Shown one piece after another: positions 7,498-16,509 of a stretch of DNA of 57,438 nt (position 1 is the first letter of the stretch; every line of letters starts with the position of its first letter). Where the stretch lies: NCBI RefSeq assembly GCF_002920615.1, contig NZ_PQSU01000046.1:1-57438 (forward strand), in the 5' to 3' direction. This DNA is from Streptomyces sp. Ru62 (GTDB lineage: Bacteria; Actinomycetota; Actinomycetes; Streptomycetales; Streptomycetaceae). A program made the translations under genes and the position numbers. Below the pieces are notes generated by a model, which was not told where the DNA came from, made no database searches, and saw nothing but the letters and a program-made list of their open reading frames with translations.

Positions 7498-8262
7498 ATG
7501 GGAATGCTCGACGGGAAGGTAGTGCTCATCACCGGCAGCGCGGGCGGCATGGGGCGCGTCGCGGCACTGATCTTCGCCAGGGAGGGTGCCAAGATCGTCG
7601 GGTCGGACCTCAAGGCCGACCTCAACGACGAGACGGTCGGGCTCGTCCGCGGCGCGGGCGGCGAGATGACGGGGATCGCACCGATCGACCTGACCGACCC
7701 GGAGCAGGCGCGGCAGTTGGTCGAGGGCTCCGTCAGCGCCTACGGCGGGCTCGATGTGGTGTACAACAACGCGGCCATGCAGCGTTTCGGCCCCATGCCG
7801 GAGTTCTCGGTCGAAGACTGGCGGGCGACGGAGGCCGGTGAACTCGACATCCCGTTCTTCGTGTCGAAGTTCGCGTGGCCGCACCTGGTCCGGCGTGGCG
7901 GCGGCGTCATCATCAACGTGGCGTCGGAGGCCGGCATGATCGCCGGCTCGAACCCCCCGATGGTCGCGCACACCGCGGCCAACGCTGGCGTCATCGGAAT
8001 GACGCGGCAGCTCGCGCTCGAAGGGGCACCGCACGGAATACGCGCGGTGGCGATCAGCCCCGGTCCGGTGCTGACCCCGGCCAGCGACCGCGACCTCGGT
8101 GACAACCAGGCCCTCCGGGACGCCGTCACCAGCAAGACGCTGCTCAAGCGCTTCGCCAGGCCCGAGGAGATCGTGGAGCTGGCCGCCTTCCTCGCTTCCG
8201 ACCGGGCGTCGTACATCACGGGTGCCAACTACCCGGTCGACGGTGGTGCGAGCGCCTGGTAG
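7498..8262 (+). CDS. SDR-family protein lacking the Tyr/Lys pair
   Basis: A 254-residue classical short-chain dehydrogenase fold. The cofactor motif is TGSAGGMG (residues 12-19), followed by NNAA (90-93), and Ser143 is in NVAS. Where the catalytic YxxxK should be, the sequence reads His158-T-A-A-Asn162. Both proton-relay residues are therefore replaced, as they are in the paralogue at 23394. The C-terminus (EEIVELAAFLASD, ITGANYPVDGG) is canonical. It may be a binding protein, or an enzyme using different chemistry. The leader carries MarR- and TetR-type boxes. Confidence 0.85.
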   Translation: MGMLDGKVVLITGSAGGMGRVAALIFAREGAKIVGSDLKADLNDETVGLVRGAGGEMTGIAPIDLTDPEQARQLVEGSVSAYGGLDVVYNNAAMQRFGPMPEFSVEDWRATEAGELDIPFFVSKFAWPHLVRRGGGVIINVASEAGMIAGSNPPMVAHTAANAGVIGMTRQLALEGAPHGIRAVAISPGPVLTPASDRDLGDNQALRDAVTSKTLLKRFARPEEIVELAAFLASDRASYITGANYPVDGGASAW

Positions 8263-8436
8263 CACCGCCCGCTCACGGTGGTGCCCCCATCCCCGTGGCG
8301 GCGCTGCCGGTGTCCCGTACTCCGGCGGCGCCCCGGGGAGTGCGCCGGATCCAGGCTCCGATCGGCCCCGGACCCGCCGTTCTCCTGCGCGCCGCAGCCG
8401 CCGATGGACCGAAGACGGCCATTCTCGATTACATCA

Positions 8437-8477
8437 TTGACACTGCAACAACATCGGTCATTCACTTGTCGCAGCAA
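8437..8477 (+). promoter_or_regulatory. Probable LysR-gene promoter with MarR-type half box
   Basis: TTGACA at 8437-8442 is a consensus -35; the -10 is unclear. About 20 bp downstream, TTGTCGCAGCAA (8466-8477) repeats the core of the MarR box at 27374, with a degenerate left arm. The arrangement closely parallels the MarR promoter at 27347. The rest of the 318-bp gap before the LysR gene shows nothing else. Confidence 0.45.
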
Positions 8478-8580
8478 CTACTTGCCGACCGGTGCGCAAA
8501 GGCGCCCCGGGGGCTGCGTAGGGCGTGTCGCGGTGCCTGGGGCAGCAGCGCGGCACACGTGTGAAAGGGGAGGGCCGCCT

Positions 8581-9489
8581 GTGGAACTTCGCCACATCGA
8601 GGCGTTCATCGCGGTAGCGGAGGAATTGAGCTTCCGGCGCGCCGCCGAGCGGTTGCACATCGCTCAGCCGCCGTTGTCGCAGCAGATCAAGCGGCTGGAG
8701 CGCGACGTCGGAGCCGTCCTGCTGCGCCGCACCACCCGCCACGTGGCGCTGACCCCCGCCGGGGAGGCCTTCCTTCACCGGGCGCGGCGCGCGGTGCAGG
8801 GAGTGCACGCCGCACGCCGGGCGGCCCAGGAGGTGGTCGACGGCAAGACGGGGGGCGTCCGCCTGGGGTTCGGCGGCGCCGCGTCGCCCGAGGTGCTGAT
8901 GCTGCTGACCAAGATGTACCGCACCCACCGTCCCGACGTCCGGCTCGACGTGGCCGGCCCGTTGCACGGTACCGAACTGGTCGAGCAGCTCGATCGCGAC
9001 GAGATCGACGCCGGCCTCCTCCGGCTGCCGGTGCGGGGTTCCCGCATCGCGTTCCGGGAGATCGCCCGGCACGCGATGGCCGTGGCCCTGCCGGCCGAGC
9101 ACCCCCTCGCGGACCGCCCGAGGGTGGATCTGGCCGAACTGCGCGACGAGCCCGTGATCGGCTACAGGAGCGATCTGGGCGGCACGGTTCCCACTCTGAT
9201 CCAAGGAGCCTTCCTGCGCCGCGGCATCAGCCCGCACATCGTCCAGCTGGTGTCCGACGTGCACACCCTCCTGGCTCTCGTGGGCGCTGGTGCGGGCATC
9301 GGATTCGCCCCGATGTCGGCGGGTCACATCCGGCTGCCCGGCGTCGCCCTGGTTCCGGTGCCCGACATCCCGCCCTTGCCGTTGGCTCTGGCCTGGCGCG
9401 CGGACGACACCAATCCGGCACTGCTGTCACTCGTGGACCTGCTGGACGACGTGCAGGCCGGGCTCGCGGACGCTTCCTTGGTGTCGTAG
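8581..9489 (+). CDS. LysR-family transcriptional regulator
   Basis: A 302-residue protein from GTG 8581 with GGGGAGG just upstream. The N-terminal winged helix is canonical (ELRHIEAFIAVAEELSFRRAAERLHIAQPPLSQQIKRLE, split across about residues 2-40). It is followed by a periplasmic-binding-protein-like effector domain from about residue 90. It lies convergent to the Ltp gene at the end of the long minus-strand catabolic cluster, so it is a candidate activator of that cluster, responding to an aromatic or acyl intermediate (inference). Confidence 0.9.
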   Translation: MELRHIEAFIAVAEELSFRRAAERLHIAQPPLSQQIKRLERDVGAVLLRRTTRHVALTPAGEAFLHRARRAVQGVHAARRAAQEVVDGKTGGVRLGFGGAASPEVLMLLTKMYRTHRPDVRLDVAGPLHGTELVEQLDRDEIDAGLLRLPVRGSRIAFREIARHAMAVALPAEHPLADRPRVDLAELRDEPVIGYRSDLGGTVPTLIQGAFLRRGISPHIVQLVSDVHTLLALVGAGAGIGFAPMSAGHIRLPGVALVPVPDIPPLPLALAWRADDTNPALLSLVDLLDDVQAGLADASLVS

Positions 9490-9502
9490 CGCCCTGTCCG
9501 TC

Positions 9503-9540
9503 TCCCGGGCGGCGGCCCGCCCCGGGGCGGATGCCCGGGA
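9503..9540. terminator. Bidirectional terminator between LysR and Ltp genes
   Basis: TCCCGGGC (9503-9510) pairs with GCCCGGGA (9533-9540), and the enclosed GC-rich segment can fold further. It fills the 56-bp gap between the convergent stops. Confidence 0.6.
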
Positions 9541-9545
9541 CCGCT

Positions 9546-10733
9546 TCACGAAGTGGCGTGGCCGCCGAGCACCAAGGTGCTGTGGTGGTCGAGGAATCCG
9601 CCGTTCCCGGAGACGAGCACGACGTCGTGCCGGTCCACCTGGCGTTCTCCCGCCTGGCCGCGGGCCTGGATGACCGCCTCGGCGAGCGGGGTCATCCCCC
9701 ACATGTAGTACGAGGAGAGCTGGCCGCCTCCGGTGTTCAGCGGCAGCGAGCCCCCCGGTCCCAGCACACCGGGCGTCGACACGAAGGCACCGCCCTCGCC
9801 CTTCTCGCAGAAGCCGTAGTCCTCCAGTGTCAGCAGAACGGTGTAGGTGTAGCAGTCGTACAGCTCGACGACGTCGACGTCGTCGACGCCGATGCCCGCC
9901 ATACCCAGTGCCGCGGGGCCGGACCGGGCGGCTCCGCTCACGAGTCCGAAGGCGTCGTCGCGGCGCCAGCGGTGGCCGGGATGCGCCTGCCCCCAGCCCA
10001 GCACCGACACGGGGGGCTGGGCCAGCTCCGCGGCACGCTCGCCCGACGTGACGATCACGGCGGCTCCGCCGTTGGACACCAGGCAGCAGTCGAGCAGGTG
10101 GAACGGCTCCACGACGAAGCGGGACGCCTGGTGATCGGCGAGCGTGATGGGTGTGCGCAACTGCGCCAGCGGGTTCATCGCGGCCCAGGCGCGCTGCGCG
10201 ACCGCGATCGCCCCGAACTGCTCACTGGTGGTCCCGAACTCCCGCATGTGGCGGCGCGCGGCCAGGGCGTACTGCGTGCTCGGGTTGACGAATCCGCTTG
10301 CCTCGCGCAAGCCGGCCCAGCCGATCGGCTCGGACCGGGCCGTGTACGCCTCGCCAGTGGTGCGTCCCGGCTGGAGCGGAGCGTCCGCGAACACACAGGC
10401 CACGGTTTCCGCCATGCCGGCTTCCACGGCCATGGCCGCGTACTGCACCATCGCGCCCGCCGTGGAACCGAAGGCCTGCATCTGCGTGAGCATCCGCAGA
10501 TCACGCAGGCCCAGGTCGACCTGGAGACTCAGGTTCACCGCGTTGGTCACCCCTGCCGACACCAGCAGGCCGTCGATGTCCGAGAGGCCGATCCCCGCGT
10601 CGGCGGCGGCTCGCCGTACGGCCTCGGCCGCGAACTGCTGCGCGGTCGGCCCGTACACCTTGCCCATCCCGGTGAGGCCGAGGCCGGCGATCGCGGCCCT
10701 GCGGTTCGCCGGCTGGTCCACTCTTCTGTCCAT
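9546..10733 (-). CDS. Thiolase-like lipid-transfer (Ltp/SCP-x type) protein, possible aldolase subunit
   Basis: A 395-residue protein with the thiolase fold (AIAGLGLTGMGKVYG at the start, FHLLDCCLVSNGGAAVIV in the middle, VVELYDCYTYTVLL and LPLNTGGGQLSSYYMWGM near the end). The usual nucleophilic Cys is missing: that loop reads MQAFGSTAGAM. Such proteins pair with DUF35 partners; the Ltp2-ChsH2 complex of actinobacterial steroid degradation performs a retro-aldol cleavage of a CoA thioester. A DUF35 gene lies in the same cluster at 20287. I chose ATG 10733 because it has GAGGAC upstream; an in-frame ATG at 10796 would overlap the transporter. Confidence 0.8.
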   Translation of the reverse strand: MDRRVDQPANRRAAIAGLGLTGMGKVYGPTAQQFAAEAVRRAAADAGIGLSDIDGLLVSAGVTNAVNLSLQVDLGLRDLRMLTQMQAFGSTAGAMVQYAAMAVEAGMAETVACVFADAPLQPGRTTGEAYTARSEPIGWAGLREASGFVNPSTQYALAARRHMREFGTTSEQFGAIAVAQRAWAAMNPLAQLRTPITLADHQASRFVVEPFHLLDCCLVSNGGAAVIVTSGERAAELAQPPVSVLGWGQAHPGHRWRRDDAFGLVSGAARSGPAALGMAGIGVDDVDVVELYDCYTYTVLLTLEDYGFCEKGEGGAFVSTPGVLGPGGSLPLNTGGGQLSSYYMWGMTPLAEAVIQARGQAGERQVDRHDVVLVSGNGGFLDHHSTLVLGGHATS

Positions 10734-10780
10734 CCGTGTCCTCGCCTTGCCTGGTCGTGCCGTATGAGGGTGGGGGTGTG

Positions 10781-12307
10781 TCATCGCGTTCGGCACCGGT
10801 CGGTTTCCGGCGTGCGCCTGGTGTCGAGGGCGGGGTCAAGAAGGGCTTTTCCGCTGCGCCATGACCGGGCGGCACGGACGCGGGCGGGACCCGCTGTCCC
10901 GGGCCGGAGGGCGACGAGCAGGGCGCAGAACGAGGTGGCGCCCGCACCGGTCAGGAAGACGACGGTGTACTGGTGGTCACGCGGAACGGCGACCGGCAGG
11001 CCGGGGATGTGGTCGCGGGTGAGGAGGGCGACGAGCAAGGCACTGGCGAGTGCGCTGCCCACCGTGCGCGCCACGGAGTTCACGCTGTTGACTATGCCGG
11101 TGTCCGCCGGGCTGACGTGCTCGCCGAGCAGTGCGGGCAGCGCGGCGTAACCGAGCAGGACCGCGATGAAGGTGCCCGCGGTCGCGAGGACGACCTGCCA
11201 CGAGGCCTCGTGGAAGAAGGCGAGCGCCGTGAACGCCACCGTGGACAGGAGCATCGACAGGGCCAGGGTCGCCCTCGCCCCCAGCCGGTGCAGGAGTTCG
11301 CCGCCCAGCGGAGCGGTGACGAGACCGGACAACGCACCGGGGAGCAGATAGACGAGGCTGGTGCTGAGCACGGTCGCGCCGAAGCCGTAGCCGGCCGGCT
11401 CCCGTGGAGTCTGGACCAGCGCCGTCACCCCGAGAAGGCCGGTGAAGTTCGACAGTCCGAGGACGAGTCCGGCGATGTTGGCGACGACGATCGGTGGCCG
11501 GCGGAACATCCCGGGCGCGATGAGCGCATGCGGTGTCGCCCTTTCGAGAAGGAGGAACACGCCGAACATCACCGCGGCTCCGGTCAGACCGGCGACGGTC
11601 CCGGGCGAGCGCCAGCCCCACCGGTTTCCCTGGGAGAGGGGAGTGAGCAGCAGGACGAGCGCGACGGCGAGCACCGCTGCCCCGCGCCAGTCGACCCGGC
11701 CGTCGGCCTCGGGGCGGCGGGCCGGGACAGCGAGCCAGGCGAGGACGAAGGCTACGGCGGTGAGCCCCGCGGCGAGCCAGAAGACGCGTCGGTAGTCCCC
11801 GCCGTGCCGGGTCAGCAGGCCCGTCGCCGCCAGGGCGACGCCGCCGCCGACCGACAGCATGCCGCTGATGCCGGCCATCGCCCGCGCCCCCCGCTCCGCC
11901 GGGATCTCGTCCCGGACCAGGGCGACGGCGATCGGGAAGACCCCGTAGCCGGCGCCCTGCAACACCCGGCCGGCCAGCAGGAGGGCGAGGCTGTGGGCGG
12001 CGGCGGCGATCAGGGACCCGGCCAGCACGGCCGCGAGCACACCCAGCAGCACCGGGCGCCGGCCGCGCACGTCCGCGAGCCGGCCGAGCACCGGCGTACC
12101 GACGGCCGCCGCGAGGAGGTTCGACGTGACGACCCAGCTCGTCGCGTCCGCGCTGGTGCCGAGCGAACGGCCGATGTCGCCGACCACGGGGACGACGAGC
12201 GTCTGCAGCGCGGAGAGCAGGAAGGCCGCGAAACACAGGGTCAGGACGAGCCACCGTACGGCGGCAGCGCTTCCGCTCGTGACCGCGCGATGTCGATGGA
12301 TGGCCAT
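10781..12307 (-). CDS. MFS transporter, DHA2/EmrB-QacA type
   Basis: A 508-residue membrane protein with about 14 hydrophobic segments. It carries major-facilitator motifs: LGRLADVRGRRPVLL after the second segment and GRVLQGAGYGVFPIAVALVRD in the fourth. The length and segment number fit drug:H+ antiporters of the EmrB/QacA group. GAAGGGA precedes the ATG at 12307. It sits between the acyl-CoA ligase and the Ltp gene, so it may import the pathway substrate or export a toxic intermediate. Direction of transport cannot be read from sequence. Confidence 0.88.
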   Translation of the reverse strand: MAIHRHRAVTSGSAAAVRWLVLTLCFAAFLLSALQTLVVPVVGDIGRSLGTSADATSWVVTSNLLAAAVGTPVLGRLADVRGRRPVLLGVLAAVLAGSLIAAAAHSLALLLAGRVLQGAGYGVFPIAVALVRDEIPAERGARAMAGISGMLSVGGGVALAATGLLTRHGGDYRRVFWLAAGLTAVAFVLAWLAVPARRPEADGRVDWRGAAVLAVALVLLLTPLSQGNRWGWRSPGTVAGLTGAAVMFGVFLLLERATPHALIAPGMFRRPPIVVANIAGLVLGLSNFTGLLGVTALVQTPREPAGYGFGATVLSTSLVYLLPGALSGLVTAPLGGELLHRLGARATLALSMLLSTVAFTALAFFHEASWQVVLATAGTFIAVLLGYAALPALLGEHVSPADTGIVNSVNSVARTVGSALASALLVALLTRDHIPGLPVAVPRDHQYTVVFLTGAGATSFCALLVALRPGTAGPARVRAARSWRSGKALLDPALDTRRTPETDRCRTR

Positions 12308-12370
12308 GGTGTCCCTTCGAGAATGGGCGGCGGGACCCGGTGCACCCCGAGGCCGGGCCGTGCCGCCGCC

Positions 12371-12480
12371 CTGTTGTGCCGTCGCGCCGTCGCGTGGTCG
12401 TACTGTCGTGTGGCCGTACTTCCGTGCCTCCGCGGCGCCGTACTGCCGTACTGCGCCTCCGTGGTGCTGCCGTGCCGCCG
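12371..12480. repeat. Low-complexity imperfect repeat between ligase and transporter genes
   Basis: The stretch is built from variants of CCGTACTGCCGTACT and GTCGCGCCGTCGCGTG. It lies in the 263-bp gap between the acyl-CoA ligase stop and the transporter start. I see no open frame of its own there and no strong terminator. Confidence 0.5.
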
Positions 12481-12570
12481 GCCGCGGTGGCCGGTCGCGT
12501 TCGTCAACGGCCGGGCGGTACTCGTCCGGGCGGCGCCCGGCGATCGTGCGCCGCCGGCAGCCACGGTGGG

Positions 12571-14187
12571 TCAGGTGCGCGGCGGCTGCTCCGACGCCTC
12601 GTGCTGGAGGATCGCGCGCAGCTTGTGCTTCGCCACCTTCTCCAAGGTGGAGCGGGGCAGTTCCGCGACGACCCTGACCTCGCGGGGGACCTTGAAGTCC
12701 GCCAGGTCCCGGCGGCAGGCGGCGAGCACCCGTGCGACCAGGTCCCCGGGATCGGACAGACCGGGCTCGGCCACCGCGAAGGCGACCGGCACTTCGTCCC
12801 GCATCGCGTCCGGGGCGGCGACGACGGCTGCCTCGGCGACCCCCGGGACACGGGTGACGACCCGCTCGATCTCGGACGCGGCGACGTTCTCGCCGGCCAC
12901 CCGCAGCATGTCCTTGTCCCGGTCGACGAAGCTGACGGAGCCGTCGTCGTTCACCGTCGCCCGGTCCCCGGTGATGAACCATCCCTGCTCGTCGAAGGCG
13001 GCCCGGGTGGCCTCCTCGTCGTGCAGGTAGCCGCCGAACAGGGAGATCCCGGGAACGCCGCGGACACGGAGGTGCCCGATCACGCCGATCCCGGCCGGTT
13101 CCCCGCGGTCGTCGACCACGGCGACCTCGTACTGCGGTGTGGGGCGGCCCATCGTCCCCGGCCGGTCCGGGACCAGCAGGTCGCCGGCGAGCGGGGCGCC
13201 GACCGTCTCGGTCATGCCGTACCAGCCCATGACGGGTATCCGGAAGTGGGCCTGGGTGGGGTGGTGGTTCATGCCGGTGGCCCAGCGTGTGAAGCCGTGC
13301 TCGCCGGGCACGTCCCGGGTGGCCAGCGCACGGAGGGCGAAGTAGATCTGGGAGCAGAAGGTACTGCCGTGCTCCAGCGCGACGCCCCAGAAGCGCGAGG
13401 CGGAGAACCGTGGCTGGAGGACCACCGTCCCGCCCGCCCACAGGGTGGGCAGGAGGGAGTAAGCCTGTGCGTTGGTGTGGTAGAGCGGCAGGTAGGTCTG
13501 GGTGATGTCCGAAGGCCCCAGGCGCACGTGCGCTCCGTTCACCTTCGCGGCCCACAGGGTGTTGGCGTGCGTCCAGACGACCGCCTTGGGCCGGCCGGTG
13601 GTCCCCGAGGTGTAGAGGATGACCGCCGGGTCGAGGGCGTCGACCGGCTGGGCGGGGACCGGCTCGCCGTCGAGCAGTGCCGCGAAGCGATCGGCACGGG
13701 CGGGCGGGTGGAGGTCCGCTGCCGGTTCGCCGGCGTCGTGGTCGGTGACGTACACCGCCTCGGCGTCCGGGACGGCACGGTTCACGAGCGCGGCCAGGCC
13801 GGGCTGGGTCACCACGACCGAGGCCCCCGAGTGGCTGCCGAAGTAGCTCAACTCGTCCTCGGTGGAACGGGTGTTCGTGCAGACGGTCGCCGCACCCAGC
13901 CGCGCGCACGCGAACAGGGTGAGGAGGAACTCCGGGCTGTTGTCGAGGTGGATCAGCACCCTGTCGGCCGTCCGGACACCGCTGCGGTGCAAGCCCCCGG
14001 CGACCGCCGCGACCTCACGGGCGAACTCCGCGTAGGTCCAGGTGCGTCCGGTGCCCTCCAGCGGCACCCAGACGAGGAACGGGTGGGTGGGCCTGTCGCC
14101 CGCCCGCACCTGGAGCAGCCAGTCCATGGTGCGTGCGGTGCCGGCTGCCGGCAGCAGCGAACGCGTGATGTGGGGGGAGTGTCCCAT
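12571..14187 (-). CDS. AMP-dependent acyl-CoA synthetase/ligase
   Basis: A 538-residue adenylate-forming enzyme that would activate a carboxylic acid to its CoA thioester. Visible are the P-loop-like A3 motif LYTSGTTGRPK (residues 191-201), the A5 motif GWYGMTE, the A7 motif FITGDRA, the hinge DRDKDMLRVAGENV and the C-terminal catalytic lysine region STLEKVAKHKLR. Length is normal. The position among thiolase, crotonase and Ltp genes suggests it feeds an aromatic or side-chain acid into CoA-dependent breakdown. Its exact substrate is unknown. Confidence 0.9.
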   Translation of the reverse strand: MGHSPHITRSLLPAAGTARTMDWLLQVRAGDRPTHPFLVWVPLEGTGRTWTYAEFAREVAAVAGGLHRSGVRTADRVLIHLDNSPEFLLTLFACARLGAATVCTNTRSTEDELSYFGSHSGASVVVTQPGLAALVNRAVPDAEAVYVTDHDAGEPAADLHPPARADRFAALLDGEPVPAQPVDALDPAVILYTSGTTGRPKAVVWTHANTLWAAKVNGAHVRLGPSDITQTYLPLYHTNAQAYSLLPTLWAGGTVVLQPRFSASRFWGVALEHGSTFCSQIYFALRALATRDVPGEHGFTRWATGMNHHPTQAHFRIPVMGWYGMTETVGAPLAGDLLVPDRPGTMGRPTPQYEVAVVDDRGEPAGIGVIGHLRVRGVPGISLFGGYLHDEEATRAAFDEQGWFITGDRATVNDDGSVSFVDRDKDMLRVAGENVAASEIERVVTRVPGVAEAAVVAAPDAMRDEVPVAFAVAEPGLSDPGDLVARVLAACRRDLADFKVPREVRVVAELPRSTLEKVAKHKLRAILQHEASEQPPRT

Positions 14188-14281
14188 GGTGATCCTTGTC
14201 GACTAGACGGTGAGAGGCCGGTGGACCGGCAGCAGGGGACCAGGTCCTCCGGGCGGGGGCCGCTGACGCGCGCGAGCGGAC

Positions 14282-15445
14282 TCAGGGCCGTTCGATGACG
14301 GTCGCCGTCGCCTGGGCGCCACCGGCGCACATCACCACCAGGGCGGTCGTTCCGCCGGTGCGTTCGAGCTGGTGCACGGCCGTGCCCACGAGGCGCCCTC
14401 CACTGGCGCCCACCGGATGCCCCAGGGCGATGGCTCCGCCGTTGACGTTCACGCGCGCGGGGTCGGCGTCGTAGTGCCGGATCCAGTTGAGCACGACTGC
14501 GGCGAACGCCTCGTTCACCTCGATGACGTCGATGTCACCGAGGGTCATGCCCGCGCGGTCGAGAACCCGTGCGGTGGCCGCGATCGGTCCGTTGAGGTGG
14601 TAGTACGGATCGTCGCCGATGACGGCCTGGGCGCGGATCCTGGCCCGGGCCGGCAGCGCGTGCCGTGCGGCGGCCGACTCGCTCATCAGCAGCACCGCCG
14701 TGGCGCCGTCACTGATCTGGGAGGTGGTGCCCGCCGTGTGCAGGCCGTCCTCCTCAATGGTGCGCAGCGCAGCCAGGGCCTCCAACGATGTGTCGCGCAG
14801 GCCCTGGTCACGGGAGACCACGACGGTGTTCCCGGTCGGTCCTCCCTCTGCGTCCAGCTCCGGCACCTCCACCGGGAACACCTCGGACCCGAACCGCTCT
14901 TCGCGCCAGGCCTCGGCCGCACGCCGCTGGGACAGCAGGCCCCAGGCGTCGAGATCCCGCCGGAAGAGACCGAAGTCCCGCGCGATGCGGTCCGCACCCA
15001 CGAACTGGGTGGGCAGGTCGACCGACCAGGATGGCGGACGAGGGTGTCCGGGTCCTGCCTTGATCGAGGAGTGCAGCGGGACGCGGCTCATCACCTCGAC
15101 TCCGCAGGCGATACCGACGTCCATGGCGTCGGCGGCGATCAGGCCGGCCACGAGGTGCACGGCCTGCTGGGCCGAGCCGCACTGAGTGTGGACGGTGCTG
15201 CAGGCCGTGGCCGGGTCCAGGCCGGCGGCCAGCCAGGCGTTGCGCGTGACGTTGCTGGACTGCTCGCCCACCTGGTCCACGCAGCCGCCGATCGCCTGCT
15301 CGACGTCACCCGGCGCGATTCCCGACCGGTCGCAGATCTCGGTGAGGGCACGGCCGAGCAGATGCGCCGGGTGCATCCCCGACAGAGCTCCGTTGCGCTT
15401 GCCGAACGGCGTGCGTACGGCATCGACGATGACTGGGTTGCCCAT
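14282..15445 (-). CDS. Acetyl-CoA acyltransferase (thiolase)
   Basis: A 387-residue degradative-type thiolase. The nucleophile Cys89 is in VHTQCGSAQQAVH, the NEAFA motif is near residue 310, GGAIALGHPVGASGGR carries the active-site His, and CAGGAQATATV holds the second Cys. Overall it resembles actinobacterial 3-ketoacyl-CoA thiolases such as those of steroid side-chain beta-oxidation. It would release acetyl- or propionyl-CoA in the last step of a beta-oxidation cycle. It starts at ATG 15445, 221 bp after the FAH-family gene, and the ligase gene begins 94 bp beyond its stop. Confidence 0.9.
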   Translation of the reverse strand: MGNPVIVDAVRTPFGKRNGALSGMHPAHLLGRALTEICDRSGIAPGDVEQAIGGCVDQVGEQSSNVTRNAWLAAGLDPATACSTVHTQCGSAQQAVHLVAGLIAADAMDVGIACGVEVMSRVPLHSSIKAGPGHPRPPSWSVDLPTQFVGADRIARDFGLFRRDLDAWGLLSQRRAAEAWREERFGSEVFPVEVPELDAEGGPTGNTVVVSRDQGLRDTSLEALAALRTIEEDGLHTAGTTSQISDGATAVLLMSESAAARHALPARARIRAQAVIGDDPYYHLNGPIAATARVLDRAGMTLGDIDVIEVNEAFAAVVLNWIRHYDADPARVNVNGGAIALGHPVGASGGRLVGTAVHQLERTGGTTALVVMCAGGAQATATVIERP

Positions 15446-15666
15446 GGTTGCCTTTCCGGGAGCACATGTGTGACGTTGCGGTCGTCAGGGGCGTGACCGG
15501 GGCGTACGGGTGGGTACGGCGCTGCCGGTGATGCCGTGTGGCGGCGGGCGTGGCCCCTCGGTGCCGTCGGGCGGGTCCCGGTCGCGCTGGGCCGGACCGG
15601 GCGGAGGGCCGGGTCCCGCCGGCGGCGCGACGGCGCCCCGAGGTGACCCGCCGCCGAACGCCCGCG

Positions 15667-16509
15667 TCAGGCGGTGCGGAAACGCTGCCTGATGTCGCCG
15701 ATGCCCTCGATGGTGGTGACGAGTTCGTCGCCCGGCTTCAGGAAGACAGGTGGTTTGCGGGCGGCTCCGATCCCGGCGGGGGTGCCGGTGAAGAGGACGT
15801 CACCGGGGAGCAGCGGCAGCTTCGCCGACAATTCCGCTATCAGGACCGGCACCGGGAACAGCAGGTGGGACGTGACCGTCCGCTGCACCTCTTCCCCGTT
15901 GAGGGTGCAGCTCAGTTCGAGGTCGTCCGGGTCGGCGAACTCGTCCGGCGTGACCAGCCACGGGCCCATGGGGCTGTATCCGGGGAAGGACTTGCCCAGG
16001 CTCCACTGCGGCATCTGATTCTTCATCTGCTCGGTCCGGTCACTGATGTCCTGACCGACCGTCAGCCCGGCCACGTGGTCCCAGGCCCGCTCGGCCGGCA
16101 CGTTCCGGGCCGGCCTGCCGATCACGACGACGAGTTCCGCCTCCCAGTCCACCCTCGGCCCGCTGAGCACGATTTCGCTGCGGGGGCCGGTGATCGACGT
16201 GGGGAACTTCGTGAAGACGACGGGAAACTCGGGTGCCGCGAGCCTGGCCTCCGCGGCGTGCGCACGGTAGTTCGCGCCGATACCGAACACCTGGGCCGGC
16301 CGCGGAGAGGGGGAAGCCAAGTCCTCCGCCGCGAAGGGGACACCATCGGCCTCCCCGACGGCCTCGGCGGCCCACGCGGTGAAATCCGCCCACTGGTCGT
16401 ACACGTGGTGGGGATCGGATCCGAACCGCCCGCCGCTGGCCTTCTCGACGTCGACGGCGCCCGCCGTGGTGAACACGGTGAGCCGCCCCGACAGGTTTCC
16501 GACGCGCAT
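15667..16509 (-). CDS. Fumarylacetoacetate-hydrolase-family enzyme
   Basis: A 280-residue protein of the FAH fold. The conserved centre is visible: GIGANYRAHAAEA, then FTKFPTSITGP, the metal ligands in DWEAELVVVIG and GQDISDRTEQ, and LLPGDVLFTGTPAGIG near the end. Family members hydrolyse, hydrate or decarboxylate beta-diketo or enol acids produced by ring cleavage. The start ATG at 16509 shares one base with the stop of the FAD monooxygenase gene, so the two are coupled. In this setting it probably acts on the cleaved ring product (inference). Confidence 0.87.
   Translation of the reverse strand: MRVGNLSGRLTVFTTAGAVDVEKASGGRFGSDPHHVYDQWADFTAWAAEAVGEADGVPFAAEDLASPSPRPAQVFGIGANYRAHAAEARLAAPEFPVVFTKFPTSITGPRSEIVLSGPRVDWEAELVVVIGRPARNVPAERAWDHVAGLTVGQDISDRTEQMKNQMPQWSLGKSFPGYSPMGPWLVTPDEFADPDDLELSCTLNGEEVQRTVTSHLLFPVPVLIAELSAKLPLLPGDVLFTGTPAGIGAARKPPVFLKPGDELVTTIEGIGDIRQRFRTA

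Noticed and set aside
9546..10733. Ordinary acetyl-CoA acetyltransferase
   Set aside because: The loop that should carry the nucleophilic Cys reads MQAFGSTAGAM, so it fits the Ltp/SCP-x-like group instead.
10973..13030. Very long plus-strand open frame of about 685 codons
   Set aside because: It runs antisense across the MFS and acyl-CoA ligase genes, is full of Gly/Arg/Glu/Asp repeats and has no family motif; long antisense frames are expected at this GC content.
12340..14298. Plus-strand open frame of about 652 codons
   Set aside because: Antisense to the acyl-CoA ligase, whose catalytic motifs are complete on the other strand.
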